Shown piece after piece: positions 1 to 5,341 of a stretch of DNA of 7,305 nt. The first letter of the stretch is position 1. Each line of letters opens with the position of its first letter. A program made the position numbers and the translations under genes. The DNA is from CAMBRF01 sp964404035 (GTDB taxonomy: Bacteria > Verrucomicrobiota > Kiritimatiellia > CAIKKV01 > CAITUY01): the NCBI GenBank assembly GCA_964404035.1, contig CAYOIT010000213.1, positions 1-7,305 of the forward strand. Direction: 5' to 3'. The notes under the pieces were generated by a model, which was not told the origin of the DNA, searched no databases, and saw nothing but the letters and a program-made list of their open reading frames with translations.

Positions 1-596
1 CCCTGCTCCAGCGGCCGCTGCAGGTAGGGCGTACTGAACGTGCTATCCACGATCAACGGCAGCCCGTGGTCATGCGCCACCTTGGCCATGGCGGGGATAT
101 CGGCCACGTCCAGCCCGGGGTTGCCAATCGTCTCCACAAAGACCAGCTTGGTCTTAGGCGTAATGGCGCGGGCCGCGTTGGCGGCGTCGCGCGGATCAAA
201 GAAGCGACACGTGATGCCGAATTGCGGCAGGATGTCATGGAATTGAGTATACGACCCGCCGTACAGATTGTTGGCCGAGGCAATCTCATCACCCGCCTTG
301 CAGAGGTTGATGATGGAATAGAAGATGGCACTGGTGCCGGACGCGAGGGCCAATGCCGCCGCCCCGCCCTCAAGCGCCGCCATCCGTTTTTCCAGCACAT
401 CGTGCGTCGGGTTCATCAGCCGCGTGTAGATGTTTCCCAACTCTTTCAGCGCAAAGAGGTTGGCCGCGTGTTGCGTATCGCGGAACTGATACGCGGAGGT
501 TCGATAGACCGGTACCGCGCGGGAGGACGTCGACAAATCGGGCACCTGCCCGGCGTGCAGACTCAAGGTTTCGATATGATGGCTTTCCAGACTCAT
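1..596 (-). CDS. metY: O-acetylhomoserine sulfhydrylase-like PLP enzyme (N-terminal part, cut by window edge)
   Basis: This is a PLP-dependent enzyme of the Cys/Met metabolism (cystathionine gamma-synthase) family, most like O-acetylhomoserine (thiol)-lyase. That enzyme makes homocysteine from O-acetylhomoserine and sulfide in the cytoplasm. I read 198 residues. The start is ATG at 596-594, with GAGGAG seven bases upstream, and the frame stays open to the window edge. Family residues visible are the YxR phosphate-binding pair (Y57, R59 in NIYTRLMNP), the ASGTSA loop (85-90), the Tyr that stacks on PLP in LYGG (Y112), ETIGNP (155-160) and the Asp that contacts the pyridine nitrogen in VDSTFSTPY (D184). 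The Schiff-base lysine would lie beyond the left edge. Relatives are about 430 residues, so slightly more than half is missing. The ETIGNP and YGGSYTQF wording favours MetY over MetB or MetC, but substrate choice within this family is hard to settle from sequence. The gene lies 139 bp downstream of the kinase gene on the same strand and probably has its own promoter. Confidence 0.9.
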   Translation of the reverse strand, partial: MSLESHHIETLSLHAGQVPDLSTSSRAVPVYRTSAYQFRDTQHAANLFALKELGNIYTRLMNPTHDVLEKRMAALEGGAAALALASGTSAIFYSIINLCKAGDEIASANNLYGGSYTQFHDILPQFGITCRFFDPRDAANAARAITPKTKLVFVETIGNPGLDVADIPAMAKVAHDHGLPLIVDSTFSTPYLQRPLEQ

Positions 597-634
597 GTTT
601 AGGCTCCTCTTCTCCGTCATCCAGAGTTCGATCC

Positions 635-663
635 ATACGATCATCCCACCGCGAACACGTCAA
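635..663 (-). promoter_or_regulatory. Possible sigma70-like promoter for the metY-like gene
   Basis: On the minus strand TTGACG (663-658, five of six matches to the -35 consensus) is followed after 17 bases by TCGTAT (640-635, three of six matches to the -10). The -35 and spacing are good but the -10 is poor. The rest of the 139-bp gap (597-735) holds the GAGGAG ribosome site. I saw no SAM riboswitch-like structure and no clear terminator for the kinase gene. Confidence 0.3.
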
Positions 664-735
664 TCCGTTTCTTGGAGGGGTTGACCCGATTTCATGGCGC
701 GGCCGGGCAGCGTCCTGGCACCCACGCTCTCGATC

Positions 736-3036
736 TTACGCCGAGAATGGAACCGTGATGGAGACTTGCGTTCCCTTCCCCGACTCGCTCGCCACGTCGA
801 GCGCCCCGCCCAGATAAGCCAGATGCTCGCGAAGGTGGAACAAGCCGAACCCGTCAGACGCCGGAGAGGCCACGGGGGGGGCTGTCAGGAAACCACAACC
901 TTTGTCCCGAATCGTGAGCCGCAGGGATCCCGTGTCCGTTTGCTCCATGTTGACCAGCGCCGACGACGTCTTCGCATGTTTCACGACATTCAGCAGCAGT
1001 TCCCTCGCCGCTCGAAACAGCAGAATGCTGAGCGATTCCGGAATGTCCAGTGATTCATCCACCTCCAAGACGACGGTCAACCCGTGCTTGGCCTTCATCC
1101 ATTCCGCCAGCCAGCGCAGGCCGGGCGCCAAACCCGCATCCAGTAAGACCGGCGGATACAGATCCGTCGTCAGCGCTCGCGACGCCTGAAGCGTTTCACC
1201 CAAGAGCTCAAGGACCTCCTGAACGGCCTTGGCGTGGTCCTTCTTATTGACCCGCCGGTCCAGCAGGCTGACTTTGATGGTGGCGGCCACCAGCAGAGGC
1301 TGAAGATCATCGTGAAGCCGGCCCGCCAACCGCTTGCGCTCGCACTCCTCGGCCTGCGTCAGTTCAGCCGCGAGTTTCCGAAGCTGGACCACACTGCGGA
1401 GCAAGGCGGCATTCTTCGTCTTCAACGCCGCGTCGGCCTGCTTGCGCTCAGTGATATCCTGAAAGATGCCAAACATCTTCCCGCGTGGCTGATCCATCTG
1501 ACCGACCGCGCGAACCCATCGCCGATGGCCTTTGGCTGTGATGATCTCAAGTTCCTCGTCGAACGGCTCGCCGTGCTCAATCGCCCTCTGCACCACCCGG
1601 TCAATGATCGCCCGGGACTCGGGGGCGTAAAAGGCCAGTCCAGTCCCCAGCATCGGCTTGTAGTCGCGTTCCACTTCGTGGATTCGATAGACCTCGTCCG
1701 TCCAGACCTGGTCGCCGGTCCCCAGATCGAGTTCCCACCCGCCCACGTGGGCCACTTTCCCCGTTTCATTGAGCAAGGCGTGGCTCTTGTGAAGGGCCTC
1801 ATTCGCCGCCTCCAGCTCGCGCGTTCGCTCCGCCACACGCTGTTCCAACGTTTCGGTCAAAGACCGCAGGTCGTCCTCCGCCTGCTTTCGTTCTGTAATA
1901 TCAGCGATAAACCCTTCAATGGCAAGCAGTTCGCCCGTGAAGGCAAAGATTCCAACGCCCTTTTCCCACACCCATTTCAAGGCCCCGTCCGCCGTCAGAA
2001 TACGATAGACCAACTGGAAATGCTGACGTCGAAGGATCGCTTTTTGCACCTCATCATGCACAGGGGAACGGTCGTCTGGATGGATGACGTCCGCATAGGC
2101 AAGCTTGGCATTGTTGATGAAATCCGCGGCGGCATAACCCGTCAACGCTTTCACGCCGGGACTGAAGTACTCCATGGTCCAGTTCGGGTCATTCTTGCAC
2201 CGGTAGGCCATCCCCTGGAGGTTACCGAGCAAAGTGGACAACGCGCGCTGACTCTCCGTGACGGATTCATCCGCCCGTTTGCGGGCGGTGATGTCACGGT
2301 AGATGGACTGGTATGTCCCGTCAGGCATCATCTTGGTCCGCATCTCGGCCACAATCTCGGTCTTATCCGATCGGACCAGGGTGCGCTCGGTGACGACCAC
2401 TTCACCTTTCTGCAATAAATCGAAACGGAAGGGGCTCTGTTCCAGGCATTCGCGGGTGAAGGGGAGGTCAAGAATGTGCTTCCCCTGCAACTGCTCGCGC
2501 GTCATCCCGACCAGTTCGCACAGGTGCCGATTGGCCTCAATGACCACCCCCTCGTGAGACCCCAGCAGGATCCCATCAACCGCGAGTTCGACCAGTTCGC
2601 GGTAGCGGCTTTCGCTGTTTCGCAGAGCCTCGTCCGAGCGCTTGCGTTCTGTGATGTCCTGAATGGTGCCGATCATCCGAACCGGCTGGCCCTGGGCATT
2701 GACCTCCAGTTGTCCGCGGCCATGAACCCAGCGCTCAACCCCGTCACGACGACGGATGATACGGTACTCCTTGTCAAAGGGCCGGCGCTTCTGCACGACG
2801 GTCTGGAAAAAATATCTCACCATCATCCGGCGGTCATCGGGATGAAGCAGAGCCCCCCAGACCTCGACCGAGTGTTCGGAAGACGCCTCGAGTCCGAGAA
2901 GACCATCAAGGACCTCGGAACTGGTCCATCGGCCAGTGGTGATATCGAGAACGTAGATTCCCAAACCCGCAATGACCTGAAGGTCTCGCAGAAATCGTTC
3001 GCGTTCTTCCGTCAGTTCCCTGTCATGGCCGGCCAT
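736..3036 (-). CDS. Soluble sensor histidine kinase with four PAS domains and a HisKA_3 (NarL/DesK-type) core
   Basis: This 766-residue histidine kinase is predicted to sense an internal signal, autophosphorylate and pass phosphate to a NarL/LuxR-type response regulator. Four PAS/PAC units lie at about 15-133, 143-254, 263-385 and 418-533. Each ends in a D-I-T-x-R-K motif (DITERKR, DITARKR, DITERKQ, DITERKQ). A Glu/Arg/Leu-rich coiled coil (about 383-420) joins PAS3 to PAS4. The HisKA_3 dimerisation domain contains ERKRLAGRLHDDLQPLL with predicted phospho-acceptor H575, then a DLYPPVLLDAGL segment (625-636) typical of the group. The HATPase domain has an N box around E679, N683 and H687, a G1 motif DKGCGF (711-716) and a G2 motif GFGLFHL (729-735). 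No membrane helix or signal peptide is visible, so it should be cytoplasmic. The start ATG at 3036-3034 has AGGA six bases upstream, and the stop is TAA at 738-736. No response regulator lies in the window. The ligand or cofactor of the PAS domains cannot be told. Confidence 0.93.
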   Translation of the reverse strand: MAGHDRELTEERERFLRDLQVIAGLGIYVLDITTGRWTSSEVLDGLLGLEASSEHSVEVWGALLHPDDRRMMVRYFFQTVVQKRRPFDKEYRIIRRRDGVERWVHGRGQLEVNAQGQPVRMIGTIQDITERKRSDEALRNSESRYRELVELAVDGILLGSHEGVVIEANRHLCELVGMTREQLQGKHILDLPFTRECLEQSPFRFDLLQKGEVVVTERTLVRSDKTEIVAEMRTKMMPDGTYQSIYRDITARKRADESVTESQRALSTLLGNLQGMAYRCKNDPNWTMEYFSPGVKALTGYAAADFINNAKLAYADVIHPDDRSPVHDEVQKAILRRQHFQLVYRILTADGALKWVWEKGVGIFAFTGELLAIEGFIADITERKQAEDDLRSLTETLEQRVAERTRELEAANEALHKSHALLNETGKVAHVGGWELDLGTGDQVWTDEVYRIHEVERDYKPMLGTGLAFYAPESRAIIDRVVQRAIEHGEPFDEELEIITAKGHRRWVRAVGQMDQPRGKMFGIFQDITERKQADAALKTKNAALLRSVVQLRKLAAELTQAEECERKRLAGRLHDDLQPLLVAATIKVSLLDRRVNKKDHAKAVQEVLELLGETLQASRALTTDLYPPVLLDAGLAPGLRWLAEWMKAKHGLTVVLEVDESLDIPESLSILLFRAARELLLNVVKHAKTSSALVNMEQTDTGSLRLTIRDKGCGFLTAPPVASPASDGFGLFHLREHLAYLGGALDVASESGKGTQVSITVPFSA

Positions 3037-3063
3037 ACATGGTCCTCGCTGTTGTCCAAGCTA

Positions 3064-3091
3064 TTTACAGTACGCGCCATGACATTGGAAA
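3064..3091 (-). promoter_or_regulatory. Weak candidate promoter for the PAS kinase gene
   Basis: On the minus strand TTTCCA (3091-3086) and TGTAAA (3069-3064) are separated by 16 bases. Each matches four of six consensus positions. Transcription would begin near 3057, about 20 bases before the kinase ATG. The geometry is sensible but the match is weak, so this is a tentative call. Confidence 0.25.
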
Positions 3092-3093
3092 TC

Positions 3094-3126
3094 GAGGAGG
3101 AATGCTGAGAGTGCTGAGAGGAGGAA
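3094..3126. repeat. Nested direct repeats in the divergent intergenic region
   Basis: The 9-mer TGCTGAGAG occurs twice back to back (3103-3111 and 3112-3120). A second 9-mer, GAGGAGGAA, occurs at 3094-3102 and 3118-3126, a 24-base period that flanks and overlaps the first pair. The block lies between the kinase start and the promoter of the DUF1846 gene, so it could be a binding site for a regulator of either gene. It could equally be a short slippage product. The repeats themselves are exact and seen directly; the role is inference. Confidence 0.6.
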
Positions 3127-3138
3127 CGCACCCCTCCT
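3119..3138. repeat. Inverted repeat AGGAGG / CCTCCT
   Basis: AGGAGG (3119-3124) and CCTCCT (3133-3138) can pair as a 6-bp stem with an 8-base loop. No T-run follows on either strand, so it is not a convincing intrinsic terminator. In a transcript it could hide a Shine-Dalgarno-like sequence, but the best promoter starts downstream of it. Confidence 0.4.
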
Positions 3139-3142
3139 GCAT

Positions 3143-3160
3143 AGCGGCACATTTGCCGCT
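3143..3160. repeat. Perfect 7-bp inverted repeat upstream of the DUF1846 promoter
   Basis: AGCGGCA (3143-3149) and TGCCGCT (3154-3160) form a perfect palindromic pair around the 4-base centre CATT. It ends ten bases before the -35 element at 3171. Size, symmetry and place suit an operator or activator site. Without a T-run it does not look like a terminator on either strand. Confidence 0.5.
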
Positions 3161-3170
3161 TCCCGTGGAA

Positions 3171-3199
3171 TGGACAGATGCGGTTCGCACCGTTATCAT
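3171..3199 (+). promoter_or_regulatory. Good sigma70-like promoter for the DUF1846 gene
   Basis: TGGACA (3171-3176) and TATCAT (3194-3199) each match five of six consensus bases and are separated by the ideal 17 bases. The predicted transcript starts near 3206 and gives a leader of roughly 22 bases before the ATG at 3229. This placement rules out the in-frame upstream ATG at 3178, which would lie inside the promoter. The spacer contains a short inverted repeat, CGGT (3181-3184) with ACCG (3189-3192), that a repressor could recognise. Confidence 0.6.
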
Positions 3200-3228
3200 C
3201 ACCCTATTCAGAGCGAGGAGTCACCCCT

Positions 3229-4740
3229 ATGAGTAAGGCCATCGGTTTCGACAACGATCTTTACCTCCGCGAACAGACCACCGCCATTCTCGAACGCGTT
3301 CACAAATACGATAAGCTCTATCTGGAGTTCGGGGGCAAACTCCTGTTCGATTACCACGCCGCCCGCGTTCTCCCCGGCTATGACCCCAACGTCAAGATGC
3401 GCCTGCTCCACCAACTCAAGGATCAGGCTGAAGTCATCCTCTGCATCTTTGCCGGCGACATCGAACGCAAGAAAATGCGGGCCGATTTCGGAATTTCCTA
3501 CGATACCGACGCCATGAAACTCATCGACGATCTGCACGACTGGGCGGTGGATGTCACCGCGGTGGTGATCACGCGCTACGATAACCAGCCCGCCGTGGAT
3601 CAGTTCAAGGCCAAACTGGAGCGTCGCGGAATCCGCGTCTACACTCACCGCGCCACGCGGGGTTACCCGTCGGACGTTGACCTCATCGTGAGCCAGACGG
3701 GCTATGGCGCCAACGCCTACATCGAAACCACCAAGCCTCTCGTGGTTGTCACCGCGCCAGGTCCGGGCAGCGGGAAACTGGCCACCTGCCTGACCATGCT
3801 CTACCACGATCATGTTCAGGGCCGAAAGGCCGGCTATTCGAAATTCGAGACGTTCCCCATCTGGAATCTTCCCCTGAAGCATCCCGTGAATACGGCCTAC
3901 GAAGCCGCCACCGCCGACCTCGGCGATGTCAACCTGATTGACCCCTTTCACCTCGACGCCTACGGGCAGACGACCGTGAATTACAACCGCGACATCGAGG
4001 TCTTTCCCGTCGTCCGCAATATCCTCCAGCGGATCGCCGGCGGCGATGCCGTGTATCGGTCGCCCACCGACATGGGAGTCAACCGCGCCGGATTCGGCAT
4101 CTGCGATGACGCCGTGGTACGCGAGGCGGCCCGCCAGGAAGTCATCCGCCGCCACTTCCGATACAACTGCGAATATGCCATGGGACTGGCTGATCAGGAT
4201 GCCGTCCGGCGCCTGGAGCGCCTCATGCAGGAATTGAACGTCCGCCCGGAAGACCGGCGCGTGGTTCAACCCGCCCGTGAAGCCGCGCTCGAGGGCTCAA
4301 GGCAAGGTAAAGGCAACCAGGGAATTTTCTGCGGTGCGGCCCTGGAGTTGCATGATGGCACCGTGATTACCGGCAAGAACTCGCCGCTCATGCATGCGGC
4401 TTCCAGCCTGATTCTCAATGCCGGCAAACATCTGGCGGGCATTCCCGACAAGATTCATCTGCTGCCGCCGAACGTCACGAGTTCGATCGGAACCCTGAAG
4501 CGTGACATTCTGGGCCGTAAGACGGAGAGCCTCAGCCTGGACGAAACCCTGATTGCGCTGTGCATCAGTTCGACCGCAAATCCCGCCGCCCAGGCCGCCA
4601 TGGAGAGTCTGAAGGAACTGTCCGGGTGCGAAATGCACTCCACCCACATCCCCACCCCGGGCGATGAGGCCGGCTTGAAACGCCTGGGTATCAATGTGAC
4701 CAGCGATCCGTTTTTCCCGACGCGGAACCTGATCTCCTGA
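3229..4740 (+). CDS. DUF1846 (UPF0371) family protein of unknown function
   Basis: This 503-residue soluble protein matches the DUF1846/UPF0371 family from end to end. The recognisable opening is IGFDNDLYLREQ (5-16), then KLYLEFGGKLLFDYHAARVLPG (29-50, family hallmark). Other marks are YDTDAMKLIDDL (91-102), a P-loop-like turn APGPGSGK (176-183), NYNRDIEVFPVV (251-262) and SPTDMGVNRAGFGI (278-291). The C-terminal part contains GTVITGKNSPLMHAASS (377-393) and LPPNVTSSIGTLKRD (412-426). The glycine-rich SGK turn suggests nucleotide or phosphate binding, but no reaction is established to my knowledge. No signal peptide or membrane helix is seen. An upstream in-frame ATG at 3178 was not used. The ATG at 3229 has GAGGAG eight bases before it, matches the family N-terminus and lies just after a good promoter. 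The length is normal and no key region looks broken. The gene appears to be transcribed alone, divergent from the kinase and facing the atp operon. Confidence 0.93.
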   Translation: MSKAIGFDNDLYLREQTTAILERVHKYDKLYLEFGGKLLFDYHAARVLPGYDPNVKMRLLHQLKDQAEVILCIFAGDIERKKMRADFGISYDTDAMKLIDDLHDWAVDVTAVVITRYDNQPAVDQFKAKLERRGIRVYTHRATRGYPSDVDLIVSQTGYGANAYIETTKPLVVVTAPGPGSGKLATCLTMLYHDHVQGRKAGYSKFETFPIWNLPLKHPVNTAYEAATADLGDVNLIDPFHLDAYGQTTVNYNRDIEVFPVVRNILQRIAGGDAVYRSPTDMGVNRAGFGICDDAVVREAARQEVIRRHFRYNCEYAMGLADQDAVRRLERLMQELNVRPEDRRVVQPAREAALEGSRQGKGNQGIFCGAALELHDGTVITGKNSPLMHAASSLILNAGKHLAGIPDKIHLLPPNVTSSIGTLKRDILGRKTESLSLDETLIALCISSTANPAAQAAMESLKELSGCEMHSTHIPTPGDEAGLKRLGINVTSDPFFPTRNLIS

Positions 4741-4746
4741 ACCGCC

Positions 4747-4986
4747 TTACTCGTCATCTTCGGACTTTGGCACATGCGGCTCGTCGTCGGCTTCCCGCCA
4801 CAACGGCACAAACACGCTCCAGGTCCCGATCAGCAGTCCGACCAGAAGTCCGGCCAATAGTCCCCAGGGCTTGACGTCGTACCGGCGCTCCGCCCAGTAA
4901 CCCAGCCAGACAGGCAGCAACACGCAGACGGCAAACTGAAACCCTGCCGACATCGCGCTGATCGTCGGCCTGCCCGTTTTGCTCAT
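4747..4986 (-). CDS. AtpZ/AtpI-like (ATPase_gene1 family) two-helix membrane protein
   Basis: This 79-residue protein has two membrane helices at about 14-31 and 41-62. They are joined by a short charged turn, AERRYDVKP (32-40), followed by a very acidic tail (EADDEP...SEDDE). The helix-GYW-(D/E)RR-helix pattern, size and position beside ATP synthase genes fit the ATPase_gene1/AtpZ family. Related AtpI and AtpZ proteins are accessory to F-type ATP synthase and have been linked to c-ring assembly or Mg2+ handling. The exact role here is inferred. The start ATG at 4986-4984 has a strong AGGAGG six bases upstream. The gene begins 28 bases after atpC stops and is the last gene of the operon, only 6 bp from the end of the convergent DUF1846 gene. 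Such genes usually sit at the operon head. In N-type ATPase operons the similar atpQ follows atpC. Confidence 0.78.
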   Translation of the reverse strand: MSKTGRPTISAMSAGFQFAVCVLLPVWLGYWAERRYDVKPWGLLAGLLVGLLIGTWSVFVPLWREADDEPHVPKSEDDE

Positions 4987-5014
4987 GTCCAGCCTCCTCT
5001 TTTCGACCGTGCCG

Positions 5015-5341
5015 CTATCCCCTGCGCACCGGTCTCGGGTGCCTGACCTTCAACTCCTCAAGTTTCTGTTCCGCATCGGCCGAACCCGAGGCAGGCGTCA
5101 CAGAATCAGCCAGCAATTCGATGTGATCGTTGCCAACCTCCACCATGCCGCCATCCACCACAAAATACGATTCCTTACTCTCGCCCAGGATTCTCAGGAT
5201 TCCCGTGGTCAAGGCCGTCATCATGAGGGTATGCCGGGACAACACGCCGAACCGTCCGCCAAGTCCGGGACAAACCGCTTCCGAGGCCGGGCCGTCAAAA
5301 AACACCCGGTCGGGCGTGGCCAGCGTGACGTGAAACGTCAT
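5015..5341 (-). CDS. atpC: ATP synthase F1 epsilon subunit, short form
   Basis: This is the central-stalk epsilon subunit, which joins gamma to the c-ring. The N-terminal beta-sandwich domain is complete at about residues 1-84. Recognisable parts are VTLATPDRVFFDG (5-17), GGRFGVLSRHT (28-38) and VVDGGMVEVGNDHIELLAD (61-79). The protein is only 108 residues, whereas typical subunits have 130-140. After residue 85 there is one short helix-like stretch (ADAEQKLEEL) and then a basic end, RHPRPVRRG, so the usual C-terminal helical hairpin is missing. A frameshift is unlikely to explain this, because only 28 bases, including the next ribosome site, separate the TAG from the next gene. The start ATG (5341-5339) overlaps the atpD stop in an ATGA, which implies translational coupling. 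A G-rich stretch at 5342-5352 serves as the ribosome site. Confidence 0.92.
   Translation of the reverse strand: MTFHVTLATPDRVFFDGPASEAVCPGLGGRFGVLSRHTLMMTALTTGILRILGESKESYFVVDGGMVEVGNDHIELLADSVTPASGSADAEQKLEELKVRHPRPVRRG
5338..5341 (-). promoter_or_regulatory. ATGA stop/start overlap coupling atpD to atpC
   Basis: The atpC start ATG (5341-5339) shares bases with the atpD stop TGA (5340-5338). This layout commonly lets a terminating ribosome restart on the next gene, which would tie epsilon output to beta translation. Confidence 0.8.

Noticed and set aside
597..735. A SAM riboswitch or other leader RNA ahead of the metY-like gene
   Set aside because: I looked for paired stems and a terminator/antiterminator in the 139-bp gap and saw only short chance complementarity such as GGGT-CA-ACCC.
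1234..2418. A 394-codon open frame on the plus strand inside the kinase gene
   Set aside because: It lies wholly antisense to a kinase gene whose four PAS domains and catalytic motifs read without a break. Its product resembles no family I recognise, and long shadow frames are common in GC-rich DNA.
3107..3138. TPP-riboswitch-like CTGAGA followed by ACCCC
   Set aside because: The second conserved part (GAACCTGATC-like) is missing, the stems do not fit, and the downstream gene is not thiamin-related.
3178..3228. A 17-residue N-terminal extension of the DUF1846 protein from ATG 3178
   Set aside because: This ATG sits inside the predicted promoter spacer and has no ribosome site. The family N-terminus begins at the 3229 start, which has GAGGAG at good spacing.
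3102..3236. A possible 44-residue leader peptide starting at ATG 3102 and overlapping the DUF1846 start
   Set aside because: GAGGAGG precedes the ATG by only one base, and a GTG at 3111 is the only better-spaced start. The best promoter (3171-3199) lies inside this frame, so its transcript would lack the start. The peptide shows no attenuator-like codon run.
3208..4269. A 353-codon open frame on the minus strand inside the DUF1846 gene
   Set aside because: It is a mirror of the well-conserved DUF1846 frame, with a product of no recognisable domain and no persuasive ribosome site. It would also begin within a coding region.
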